NCBI GenBank assembly: GCA_022605955.1
Contig: JAKCOZ010000001.1
Span: 16,856,146-16,920,145 of the forward strand
Length of the DNA: 64,000 nucleotides
Reading direction: 5' to 3'
DNA from: Rallus limicola
Taxonomy: Eukaryota; Chordata; Aves; Gruiformes; Rallidae
A model generated the notes under the pieces. It saw nothing but the letters and a program-made list of their open reading frames with translations. It had not been told where the DNA came from and did no database searches. Position numbers and translations under genes: made by a program. Shown piece by piece: positions 1 through 13,655 of this stretch (position 1 is the stretch's first letter; each line of letters opens with the position of its first letter).

Positions 1-889
1 CACACTCCATGCCCTTCATCCCTTGCCGCTCCCTCTGTCCCCTGCTGCAAAAATCAGTATTTGCCATAACCCAGAGACAGGACTGTTCCCATCCCTCTCT
101 GCCATTTTCTGGCAATACCTCTGTTGACATACAAGTGTCTCAAAACCCTAAAGGTAAAAGAGAGCTAAGGGTATTTTTGAGCTTTTAGATTAACTTTATT
201 ACTGGAATAACTTAACAAGAAAATTCAGATCTTCAAAGACACAGGTCCAGCTGGCACTGATTTCGATGTGGGACAGAAACCTTACACAACCCTGGTAAAA
301 AACCCTCCTTTTGCAAAGTTAAAGTGGCTCAGGGAATTTAGGAGCTGAGGCAGGAGATTTTCATATTTCTGTGAACCTCACTATTCCAGCTGCTGCCATT
401 TAAAAGAGACCTGATGTGTGGACATATGCATTTGATATGCCGATGCTTCAAATAAACCCAAGCATCTAACAGAAGAAGTGGATGCCTCTCCTCAGATACT
501 GTGTTCACCAGTTTTTCCCCATGTCGACAGAATGATTTCAGGGGTTTAAGGTCACCTTCCCTGGAGGATGTTGTTCCAAGCAGTCTCTTGGCAAGATCAG
601 AAAGACCCTGTTGCCTCAGGCGCTGATCTGAAGGTTGCCATTGCAACTGAAAGGGCTCAGAATTGAGGGCACTATGTGTTTCAGCTAGGTTCAGTCACCT
701 GAAGGTTGGATACTTCTAGTTAGGTGCTTGTTTAGGCCCCTTCTGCAGCCTGTGCAAGCTGGTGCTTTTCCCAACATGATTGCATATGGGACACATACCA
801 AGGACAGGTAGTTGGATGTGCTCCAAGGTTGCCTCTGGCAGTTGTAGAAGTATTGAAATGGATAGATTAGGCCTGATACCCTTGTTTTA
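1..889. other. RAC2 intron 3 (left part), no gene seen
   Basis: This stretch lies upstream of RAC2 codon 76. I looked for the preceding RAC exon (residues about 36-75, containing the DTAGQE switch II motif) and did not find it, so it should lie left of the window. Only short chance reading frames are present. Confidence 0.6.
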
Positions 890-1491
890 GCTAATGTCGT
901 GGTTTCACCCCGGCTTGGGCCGAGATCCACGCAGCTGCCTGCTCCTTAAAGTAAAAGAGCAGGAGAAAAGGGAAAAAGGGGAGGGGGGGAAACAAGGGAA
1001 GGGAAAAGGAAGGGGCAAATAACTCCAAAACCAAGAAACTAAGAGGCCCGTGGGTTGGGATAAGGATAGTTTACTAAGATAACAGAAAAATAAAATATAT
1101 ACAATGCTAACAGGACTATAGAGCAAAAGAATATGAAAATATTGATACACAATGCAGTTTCTCACCGAACCACACAACTCAGGCCGTACCACCCAGAGCC
1201 GTCCCGGAACCCGACCGTCCCCCAAGACCCTCGCGTCCCGGCCGCTCGCGTCCCGGAACCGCCGCCCCTTCTTCCTCCCATCAGCCCCCCTTTATCCTGG
1301 GCAGGACGTAATTGGCATGGAATACTCTCTTTGGCCCATCTGGGTCACCTGTCCTGGCATTGACTGTCTGACTGCAACTAAAAACATCAGGGTGTTATCA
1401 GCACTGTTTTCATTTTAACTCCCAAACACAGCATTCCATCCGCTGCTACAAATGAAATTAACTCTATCCTGACTGAAACCAGGACAGCTAA
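890..1491 (-). mobile_element. Solo LTR of an avian endogenous retrovirus with 5-bp target duplication
   Basis: The element proper is 895-1486 (592 bp). It begins TGTCGTGGTTTCA and ends TGAAACCAGGACA, which are near-perfect inverted termini of the TG...CA type. It is flanked on both sides by the same 5 bp, GCTAA (890-894 and 1487-1491), a perfect target-site duplication. No internal gag/pol/env region lies beside it, so it is a solo LTR left by recombination between two LTRs. The terminus on the right, read on the minus strand, resembles the 5' end of common avian LTRs, so minus orientation is the likelier reading. A 5-bp duplication would fit ERVL-type or gammaretrovirus-like elements more loosely than a 6-bp one; the family is inferred only. 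It sits inside RAC2 intron 3. Confidence 0.85.
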
Positions 1492-4420
<2,929 letters not shown>

Positions 4421-4424
4421 GCGA

Positions 4425-5143
4425 GTAAGTTTTAAAGGATCCCTGGGAATGAGCCAGTGGTTCCTGCTCCCAAAAGGTCAGGGCTGCAGGGCTGCTGCCA
4501 CCTGCTGTGCCAGGCGGGATGGGTTACCGTCGCAGAGAGGGAGACAGCAGTCTTGCTTGGGGAAAAGACAGGACACAATATGACGGAGGACATGGACCCT
4601 CAAACCACTTCCCCCTATTTGCTGCCTGTCCATGGGTGGAGAGCAGCTCAGGATTTTCCATGGTTGTCCTCACAGAGAAGGTGTGTCACCCTCTGTCAGA
4701 GAGGAGACTGTCCAGGCTGCCCTGGCGATGACCTGCTGTGACAGCTGTGAAGGCACAGCCTTTGCCTATACTAAAAAAAAAAAGCAAGCAAAAAAAAGTT
4801 GTTCCTTATTCATGACATTGCCCAACAGCTCTTCCTCTTACCAGGCCCTGCTCACCTCAAGGGGGTTTTTGGGTTGCTGCTCATTAGCAGGCAGCAGCTT
4901 CTCCCCCAGGACTTCTTTACTCCCAGTACCATCCCCACCTGCCCTTTCCCTTCAATGCAAGGCAGCAGAGGGAGAAGAGAGGCTTCAGGATGAGATGCAG
5001 AGCTTGCTGGAGCCTGAGAGAGAAGAGCGAGAGCTTTCTAGCTCTCCCTGCCCCTTCATTCTCCCACTACCACCACAGGAGGGAGGGAGAGCAGGAAAAT
5101 ACCTGGTCTGATTTCATGAGGTCTGTCATGTTTTTGGCTACAG
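4425..5143. other. Probable 3'UTR intron of RAC2
   Basis: It starts with GTAAGT at 4425, only 4 bases after the RAC2 stop, and ends with TTTTTGGCTACAG at 5143. Human RAC2 is known to have seven exons; its coding exons correspond to six, so a spliced 3'UTR is expected. The length (719 bp) and splice sites are read directly; the pairing of this donor with this acceptor is inferred. Confidence 0.6.
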
Positions 5144-5410
5144 ATCCCGGCCCCGTCCTGATCCCAGGCTGTGCCCAGCACTCAGGAAAGTGATGGCTCC
5201 AGCACCCTGGAGCTCAGTACCTTGTGGGGTTCACTGCGCTTTTTACTTCTGCAGTCTTGAAAGACTTGTGGGTTTGTAGCCCTGGTTTCTCCGTTTGCAC
5301 AACTTCCCCACACTCGCCCCACCCCGGCTGCCCCGTGCTCCTCCACCCACCCCCGAGGTTACAAGGCAGAGAATAAGACCGAATAAAGGGACTGTATGTT
5401 CTTACCATGT
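5144..5410 (+). other. RAC2: Probable RAC2 3'UTR terminal exon
   Basis: Non-coding stretch bounded on the left by a good acceptor (CAG at 5141-5143). It contains a poly(A) signal AATAAA at 5382-5387, followed by a GT-rich run from about 5395 typical of a cleavage region. Cleavage is expected near 5400-5415. Confidence 0.55.
5382..5387 (+). terminator. RAC2: Poly(A) signal AATAAA, probable RAC2 3' end
   Basis: It is the first canonical hexamer downstream of the RAC2 stop on the + strand that I found, with GT-rich sequence 8-40 bases further on. Confidence 0.6.
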
Positions 5411-7749
5411 CTGTGATGTGTTGCACCTTGGGGCCACACAGCCCTTAAGCAGCGAGCAGTGGGTCAGCTGGGGTGGAGGCATCTTCCAGCTGTACCCTTT
5501 TGTCAGTGACTACCCAGGCAGCATCACACTGAGCTTGGTGAGCTCTGGCTGCTAAAGGATGAAGAGATGAGGTCTGATTCATGCCCTGAGATGCTGCGTT
5601 CTCAGCTGAGCCCTGCACATTGCATTCCTTGTGTGCCAGCCAAAGGCAGTGGGGTGATCACACCTCAGCTTTTGCCCTTCCCCTTCTCAGCCTCCTGGTG
5701 TTCAAAGGAAAAAGTTGTCTCCCTGCAGGGACACAGAGGATGTGAGATGTAGGCTTTGGGAGGCGACACCCTGGCCCATACTCCTCTCTGTGGGGACTGT
5801 CCCTGTGGGTTGCTGGGGACACCCTTTCAACAAAACATTTCTGCATTAATGCTCCCAAGCTCACGTCACCCAGAGTCATATCTGTACTGGCACTCACTCA
5901 CTCATGCTGCCAGGCACAGGCAGGGAGAGAACAGGGAGGGGGAGGGCAGGAAAAAAAAAGAAAAAAGGGAGGAATGAGTCACCGGTCCAGACAAATTGCC
6001 TCCAAGTCACTAAAATTAAGCTGAAGAGAGTGGTCCCAGCGGTACTGTGGATCTGGCAGCAGCGAGCATCTGCCTTCATGATGCATTGCAGGGACTTAAG
6101 AGTAAGAAGTGTTACAGGGTGGCTGCGACTGCCACTGCTTGGGGGTGGGAGGAGGGCTCAGGGTGCAATGATTGGCAGCACAAAACCCTGCAGTCCTAGG
6201 AGGGCACAGGGAAGCTGTGGAGTTGAGCCAGCTTCCCACTCCCCGATGCAGCACTGCTGAGTTTAAAGGCTGCTTCCTGCGCCAAGGAGGTGCATGGGCA
6301 ATGTCAGCAACAACCTGCCATGATGAAGTCTGGGGTACCTTGCTGCCAGGGAAACTTCTGCAAATTCAATTCATGGTCAGATCTGAGTAAGGCAGTTAAT
6401 TCACTGACAATGTCCAGAGCAACCCTGGAGGGCAACCTGTGGCTGCGAGCTCCTCAAATGTCTGCAGTGTCCATGGGCTGCTGGATGAATTGCCCAAGCC
6501 CCATCTATAGGTAATGTAGATTGTGTCAATGTTAAGTCCAGATGAGCAGAAAGGAAGTCTTTGTTGTGGGCATGTACCTGTTGAAGAGCAAAGCCCCCGA
6601 GACTGGGACCTAGCCTCCGTTAACCATCCTAAACATTACTCAAACTAATGAATTCCTGGTGGGTTATTACTTCCCCTCCAGTTTCCAAGCTTTGTTTTTT
6701 TATCTTATCGGTCTGTCCTGTCCCCTGACCACATACAGCAATGCAGAGAGGGTAGGGTCACCACATGCCTCTGTCTGCCCATGAGGTGCACTGGCTGAGC
6801 TCTCTCCTGACACCATTTGAGCAGCCTGCACAACCCCGCTGGAGCTGAGGCAGGGACTCTACGCATTGAGGAAGCAAGTTAGAGAGCTGGAAGTTGTGAT
6901 CCTGTGGCTGTGTTTACGATAAAGAGTTCTGCCAGGGTTAGCTGGCCAGGGTAGAGCTCTGCTGTTGCATGGCTTCGCTTCTTCATGCCACGCTGGCTCA
7001 TGGGCTTTCGGCATGGTGCTGCAGGCACCTGGTCTGCCATGACAAAGATAGCCACTGGGTGCTGCCCATGCCATTCCTTCCCCGGTGAGGCCTCCTATCT
7101 CCTGGGTGTCTCCAGAGAGCATTGTGACCAAGACCACTGTGGCTAAGGCATCCTGACAACTTGGAAGCCCTGCACTGCCTTCAGCTGCTCACTTTGAGCA
7201 GCGGTGTCTGGACATGAAATTTCTCAAGCAGCTAAGGAACACCAGGTTTTAGAGCCTGCTGGGATCTGCTCCCAGAGATCCTCCCTACTTCTGTTAAAGC
7301 TGGAATTGGCCCTGGGAGATCAAATGCCTGTTACAGCAGTGCCAAATGTTAAGAGGTGGGTGACTGCACAGCGCAAGAAGTCATTGCTGTTGGCTGCAGT
7401 GCAGGGAAGGGGGTGAGGACTTTGTGCAGCCAAGGGGATGGGGAAATCCTGATTTTCTTCCTGGGAAAACTGCTCACACAAAGGAGCTTAATTTCTCGCC
7501 TTGACCCATTTCTTCTGGGTCCGCTCCTTGCAGCAGAGATGAAACCTGCTAGGATTGTTTGGGGCTTTTCAAAGACATGAGATCGTGGCTGGAGCCAGGA
7601 GAGAGACACCTGAGACAGACAGCCACCCTATTTGCCCATCTGCCCCCAGCTCTGTCCATCTGGAGGTGCTTGCAGGGCAGAGCAGAACAGAGAAAGGTTT
7701 GAGCACTGACCATCCACCCCGGTCTCTGAGTATCTTGCCAGCCAGAAGG
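5411..7749. other. RAC2-SSTR3 intergenic sequence
   Basis: No coding region, RNA gene or recognised transposon seen. A purine-rich A/G tract lies at about 5918-5972. Confidence 0.6.
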
Positions 7750-7849
7750 CTTTGCCACGTCCCTGCAGCTCTGAGCACCGCTGGTCACAGTGCCCACAAG
7801 CTCCTCGGTCCGAACCGCGAGCCCCTCTCCTGCGTGCCCTGGGCATTTA

Positions 7850-8575
7850 CAGGGCGCTCTGCACTGCCACAACTCCTCCGCCGAGGGGAGACGATCTGAG
7901 CGGAGCCCCCCCCTCCCGCCACGCCACTCTCCCACTTCGCTTCTGCCTTCTGCATCCCTCCCTTCATTCTTTCCTTCTCCCCTCCACTGTCCCCGGCTCC
8001 TTTTACCGCACCCCCCATTCCTCCATCCGCCCCTCTGCGCTCCCCCTCTCCCCTCGTCCCTCTGCTGCCCCTTCCCCTCCCTCTTTCTCTCTCCATCCCG
8101 GTCTCTTCTCCCCGCTTCTCTCCGTTCTCCTGCCTTATCGTCCATCCCCTCCTTCTCCTTCTCCTGCCGGTGTTTCCGTGCCTGGCGCCCATTGGCTGCC
8201 GGCATCCGTCCCCCGGTAGCCGCCGCTCCACGCCGTCCGCCCGAGCCCGGCAGACGAGCCCCCTTTTCCCGCAGATGGCGAGGGGAGCGCGGGAGAGAGA
8301 CCCGCTGGCCTGAGGGCGGGGCACCGCGCATCCCCCGAGGGACCGCCGGCCCGGCCACCCACCAGCGGGCACGGGAGTGGGCCCCAGTCCCACACCGGTC
8401 ACGGAGGGGGCGATGGGCAGGTCCAGGAAGGAGGACTTGCGTCTCCGGTAGTGGCTGGTGGGACTCGCTCCCTCCTGGGACCGTTTTGCTCCATCGCTTT
8501 TAAGAAAGGGGAAGGGGAAAAAGATGACACGGATTCTCCCGGTGGAGCAGAGGAAAATGTACATCTCAACGACAC
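7850..8575 (+). promoter_or_regulatory. SSTR3: CpG island with candidate SSTR3 promoter and non-coding exon 1
   Basis: GC-rich and CpG-rich, in contrast to the flanking sequence. It contains an inverted CCAAT box (CCATTGG around 8190-8195). The CpG-dense core (8200-8430) is followed by a strong splice donor, CACAC|GTAAGT, with intron start at 8576. No TATA box is seen, as usual for CpG-island promoters. The SSTR3 coding exon 3 kb downstream opens with an acceptor, so this donor is a natural partner. Long frames cross the island on both strands but reflect a lack of stop codons in GC-rich DNA. Confidence 0.5.
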
Positions 8576-11539
8576 GTAAGTACCAGGCGGCTCTGCCCGC
8601 TCTTCCCAGATGTCTCCCGCGGGCATGAGTCCATGCAGAAGTTAACTCTTCGGTCCCAGGGAAGGAAACCTACCGACCCCCTTTACCCCGGCTCCTGACC
8701 GCCCCCCCCCACCCCCTACCCCGAACTCTGCCAGCCCAGCCTGGTCCCTGCCAGAGAGCTCAGCCCCGCGGTGAGGCAGGGGGGTCCCCGCCTGGAACAG
8801 GGCTGTGGGAAACAAGGTGGACAGGAGGGGAGGGTTGTAAGAGGGTTGCAGGTTACTGGACGCTGTAGTCCCTCCCCGCTTTGATGCCTGCTCTGTAACC
8901 AGATCTAGGCTCAGCGTTCAGCATCCACCTCCTCCTCTCACTCCGTGCAGAAATATAGATGTATTTTCACAAAGACAACAGTGGCACCAATGCACCTCCT
9001 GCCTCTCTGCCTTCCCCTGCTCTCCAGATGTACGGACCAGGTATCTTCTGGCAGCACCTGCTTGGGGTTCCCAAGCCTCTCACAACAGGTCCAGTCCATG
9101 TTGCTAGGGACAGACCCCAAGCAGATGCCAACACATTGTCACTTGGAGGACAAGGTTCCTCATCAATGTGGGTGCTGCCAAAGCAGGCAGCAGGGTGAAT
9201 CCAGTCCAGATGAGGCACTGGTGTCCAGTGTTTTCTCTGCCAAACTGGCCAGAATATGTGATATGGCATTTGGGCTGGTAGATGGTACTTGACAAAGTTA
9301 GAAAGGCACAGACAGACCATGCCTCCTTAAAGACAAAGTTTCTCCACTGCAGCTCTCTGAGCAGGAGATTGAGTTCATAGTGAATCAGTGCTTTGTTGTA
9401 TTTTGTAGCACTTTTGATAGGGCTTTTGGAGCTCTGAAGCTGGGTTTATTGTATTGCTAAACCTCAAGTTGAGCCACCAGCTTTGAGGTCTGGACCCCAG
9501 ACTCTTCCCCATGTGCTCTTCAGCTGCAGGATGTGTCCCCCCATTCACATTTCATATTTGTAGGGCTCTGTCTCCAAATGTTTTTTTTTTTTTTATAAAT
9601 CCCATTGCATGCAGGAGGAATGTCCAAGGGATTCCTAATTCTGTCCCCACCTTTCAGAGGTTCATTATTTTATGAACATAGTGTTCTGGTCTCTGTCATG
9701 CCTTGCAGGAATCTTTGTTCCCAGAGCAGCCACTGCCCTCCCCTTTTCTCCAACAGGTGACTTGTGTCACTGGAACAGTGCTGGAGAAAAAAAATTATCA
9801 GAGGAAGGAACCTCAAGCTTAGAAATAGTTTCAAATCACTTCCTACTCATCCCATTCATTGTAGTCACTCATGATGTGTGGGACAGCACAGTACTGCAGG
9901 ATCCCAAGAGATTGGCTTCTATCAGGACAGTATGTTACAGCCCAAAGCACCTGCAAATAAAGCCTAAACAATTCCAGTCCTTCAATGGGATGAAATATTT
10001 ATGCAAGAGCATGTAGAAATGCCTAAGACTCAATTGCTCAATTGCATTTTTGTGGGGCCTAAAGTTTGATAACCTGCATACGGTTTGATACATATGTGGA
10101 GTCTGTTGGGTTTTCCTGTCTGGTGTCCAAGGTAACCACCCAGAGCTCAGGCCTTCCCTAAAGTTTCCAGAACTTGGAATGACAGCTACAAAACTGAATA
10201 AAAGCTGTAGTAATATTAAGACATGTGAGCACAAAGTTATGTTGCTACAGAGAATCCCACCTAGGAGAAAAGTCTCTGGAGTGCTCCTGGCCTCCTGAAA
10301 GTAGTTAATATTGGGAGTCCTTTCCTTTGAGACCCCCAGTTTTCATTTCAATAACAAAGGAGCTTCAGAGCCCTAAGAGATTTGTTGGGATGGATAAAGA
10401 CGAGCCTCAGGGTCCCTGTTGTCTTCCACCAAGTCATCTTCACTTCCAAGGAGCTAGTTCATGGAGAGAGCGGCTCTGCCAGTCCACAACTCCAGAAAAG
10501 CAATCTTGAAAGCATGGCAGATCTCCTTTGCATTAGGTTTGCCAGAGTGTCTCTTGTCTGGAGCATGCTCTGGGCTCTGTCGCTCACATATCTGGAGTCC
10601 TGACAAATGACAAAGGGCATGTCCTTCCCTTATCTGTCTCTCCTCTCCCTGCAGCTTCTCACACAGTGTCATCAGAGAGCTGGTGGAGAGCTTGTTTGTT
10701 CAAAGCTCTCTCTGAGTGAGCTGAGTGCTGTTTCCATGCCAAAGCCTGATGTGACGGACAATTGGGCACCTCAGATTAGGAGGGCTGGGACACCGCTTTG
10801 GTGTTGCAAACAGCTGGGGCAGGCAGAGCCTCTTCCATTAGCAGCGTGTTGCAGGGTGCAGAAGGAGAGAGGGAGAGAAAACAGGAGAGAAAGTGTCAAG
10901 TGGGATCTGGACTGATCTTGGTGTTCCCAAAACAGTCAGGCTCTTCCTTTACTCTCATACTGGCATAACACAAGCCATCTGCCTTCCAGCACAGGTGCTG
11001 AGCTTGGTCTCGGGGTTTGGATTGAGAGTGGAGGTGCTTTTGTTGCTAGTGAGGCTAACAACCCCACCATAACCTGGCCAGTCCAAAAAGAACCTCAGCA
11101 AGCTGAGGGATACCAGAGTTGGAATGGCACTTTGTCACTGGACGCTCTTCCCTCTTCTGTTCAAAAGGCACCTGCCACTCATAAACGAGGATCAGGCCCC
11201 TGGTGACTATGTCCTCAGTATTGGAAACATTAGAAGAAAATGATAAATTTCCCTGTTGTTGTCCTAGTCTGTGGTTCTTTGCCATGGGATCTTTCCCTAG
11301 GGGAGAGGATCCATTGCTCCACACTAAGCCATGTCCCAGTTTGTCCCTCCAAGCCCACTGTGCGTCCCAGGACTAGATGAGTTTCTGTTCTGCATCTTCC
11401 AGCATCTGCCAGCATCCACACTCAACTCCGCTTCCCATGCATGTCCATACACATAGTAAATGTGGTGATTTTATCTGTGACTTGTTCAGCTGTCATGTCC
11501 CCAGTATCAATGGCTTTTTTTTCCCCCTCTCACCTCCAG
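8576..11539. other. Probable 5'UTR intron of SSTR3
   Basis: It begins GTAAGT and ends in a long pyrimidine tract plus CACCTCCAG at 11531-11539. It contains a C-rich run at 8699-8726 (G-quadruplex capable on the minus strand) and a 16-base T run near 9579-9595. No other recognised content. Confidence 0.45.
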
Positions 11540-11593
11540 ATTGTTAACTGATCCTGCAAAGACGCTGCCCCCTGCCTCTTCCTTGCCTCTGCT

Positions 11594-12799
11594 ATGGACA
11601 CTTCTGCTTTCAGCCTCCCCACACCGGCAGTGTCAGAGGAGGGGAATGCCTCTGGCAGCTGGGCAGGCTTCACAACACCCAACAGCTCCACCACCACCAG
11701 CCCTGGTGTGGTTGTCAGTGGTGTTCTCATTCCCCTGGTCTACCTCATAGTCTGTGTGGTGGGACTCATTGGGAATTCTCTGGTCATTTACGTGGTCCTG
11801 CGGCACTCTGTGAGCGAGTCGGTGACCAACGTCTACATCTTGAATCTGGCCCTAGCTGATGAGCTCTTCATGCTGGGCCTGCCGTTCCTGGCCGCACAAA
11901 ATGCCCTGTCCTACTGGCCATTTGGGTCTTTCATGTGCCGCCTAGTGATGGCAGTGGATGCCATCAACCAGTTCACCAGCATCTTCTGCCTGACAGTGAT
12001 GAGTGTTGATCGCTACTTGGCCGTGGTCCACCCAGGGAAGTCCTCCAAATGGCGGACAGCACGGGTGGCCAAGGCTGTGAGCGCAACTGTGTGGGTGCTG
12101 TCTTCTGTGGTGGTGCTGCCCGTGGTGGTCTTCTCAGATGTCCCCTTAGGGATGAGCACATGCCACATTCAGTGGCCAGAGCCTGCTTCAGTGTGGAGAG
12201 CTGGCTTCATTGTCTACACTGCCACCCTGGGATTCTTTGGACCACTGCTGGTGATTTGTCTCTGCTACCTTCTTATCGTTGTGAAGGTCCGTTCTTCTGG
12301 CAGACGAGTGAGGGCTCTGTCCTCCAAGCACAAGCTTTCAGAGCGCAGGGTGACCCGCATGGTGGTGGCTGTTGTGGCTGTCTTCATCCTTTGCTGGCTC
12401 CCCTTCTATGTCCTCAACATAATCAATGTCGTCTGCCCGCTGCCAGAGGAACCATCTCTCTTTGGTGTCTACTTCCTTGTGGTGGTGCTGCCATATGCCA
12501 ACAGCTGTGCCAATCCCATCATCTATGGCTTCCTCTCCTACCGCTTCAAGCAGGGCTTCCGGAGAGCCATCCTCAGGCCGTCTCGCCGAGTCCAGAGCCA
12601 GGAAGTGCCAGCATGTCCCCCAGAGAAGACTGATGATGAAGGGGAAGGCGGTGAGATCAGCAAGATCACCCAGAATGGTAATGACAGGCAGGAACACCCT
12701 CTAGGCAGTGGGGAAGGAGAAAGCAATGAGCAAAAACCACTCCCTGAGGAGCCTGTGGGATGTGAAAACAGCAACAAGTTGCATGTCAGTTATTTATGA
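11594..12799 (+). CDS. SSTR3: SSTR3, somatostatin receptor type 3 (class A GPCR)
   Basis: A single uninterrupted 401-residue reading frame, close to the 418 residues of human SSTR3. The receptor is Gi-coupled, binds somatostatin and in mammals localises to neuronal primary cilia. The N-terminus has two N-glycosylation sequons (N18, N30). Seven hydrophobic segments follow, starting at about residue 41. Visible landmarks are the TM3 ligand-binding Asp122, the disulfide pair C115-C190, DRY at 139-141, CWLP at 267-270 and the somatostatin-receptor signature [12 protein letters not shown] at 301-312. The C-tail is acidic, lacks the usual membrane-proximal palmitoylation cysteine (as in mammalian SSTR3) and ends HVSYL, like the RISYL end of human SSTR3. 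The third intracellular loop reads [11 protein letters not shown] where human has a ciliary APSCQ motif. An acceptor at 11539 makes this the second exon, with 54 bases of 5'UTR before the ATG. Confidence 0.97.
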   Translation: MDTSAFSLPTPAVSEEGNASGSWAGFTTPNSSTTTSPGVVVSGVLIPLVYLIVCVVGLIGNSLVIYVVLRHSVSESVTNVYILNLALADELFMLGLPFLAAQNALSYWPFGSFMCRLVMAVDAINQFTSIFCLTVMSVDRYLAVVHPGKSSKWRTARVAKAVSATVWVLSSVVVLPVVVFSDVPLGMSTCHIQWPEPASVWRAGFIVYTATLGFFGPLLVICLCYLLIVVKVRSSGRRVRALSSKHKLSERRVTRMVVAVVAVFILCWLPFYVLNIINVVCPLPEEPSLFGVYFLVVVLPYANSCANPIIYGFLSYRFKQGFRRAILRPSRRVQSQEVPACPPEKTDDEGEGGEISKITQNGNDRQEHPLGSGEGESNEQKPLPEEPVGCENSNKLHVSYL

Positions 12800-13655
12800 T
12801 GAAAGGGATGGTGCAGGGGAAAGAGATATTGGGACATGGGATCCCCTTCACCCTCTGCGCTTTTCCATCTCAAAGGCAATGGGAAAGGTTGATACAAGGG
12901 AATATTTAAGGCCAAGATTCTGCTTAAAGATGAAGAGGGCTCCGTGAGCTTCTTGAAGAAACAAGGCATTATTGGCTTTGGAAGGGATGCCAGAGGTTTG
13001 TGTGGTACCAGGTAAAGGAAGAACTGGATCCAGGCAAGCTCAAAGAGGTGATGGGCACTGACAGCATGGAGAGAGCAAGACCAGCCCTAGACTGCACGAT
13101 GTATCCTCAGATCACCCAGCTGTGAAAAGCACTGGCTGCCATCTGACTGTAGCACCTCCAGGAAGTCCTCAACATGGCATATATAACATGACCAAAGCTT
13201 TGTTATCTATCACATGTCCAGGGCTTTGGTTATCTTTCTTACAAACTGGAGAACTGATTTACCCTAAAGGAAGAACAGGAAGAAAAACGTCTGCAGCTAA
13301 GACAGACCATCTGCTGACCTTTCTCTAGCTCTTCAGTAAGTCTTGGGGACAGTTTTCCTACCCATACTGGTCCTGGCTGGAGACAACTCTGACTGTTCTT
13401 TCTTTCTAGGGCTCTCATGGACTCTGGGCACGTTGATGAGACTTACCTGGGAGAACAAACGGGACAATCCTTTTCTGAATCTCACATTCTTTGGGGTTTT
13501 CCTGGTGCCTCTGCACCCTGGTGGAAGATGTAACAAGGGTAGAGGACAATGAGGCATGAGTTTGGGGCAGTATTTCTTATTAGCTGAAATGGCCTTCCCC
13601 TTTTCATCTCTTTAAGCCTTACTGTAAATAAACAAAAAGCCTTTGGACTTAATAG
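12800..13655 (+). other. SSTR3: SSTR3 3'UTR
   Basis: Non-coding continuation of the SSTR3 exon, ending at the first canonical AATAAA (13627-13632). No open frame of note. Confidence 0.6.
13627..13632 (+). terminator. SSTR3: Poly(A) signal AATAAA, probable SSTR3 3' end
   Basis: It is the first AATAAA downstream of the SSTR3 stop, about 830 bases away. Confidence 0.6.

Noticed and set aside
7549..8564. Long open frames on both strands (up to 269 codons) in the CpG island before SSTR3
   Set aside because: They overlap on both strands, are Arg/Gly/Pro/Ser-rich low-complexity, and reflect a lack of stop codons in GC-rich DNA. No domain is visible.
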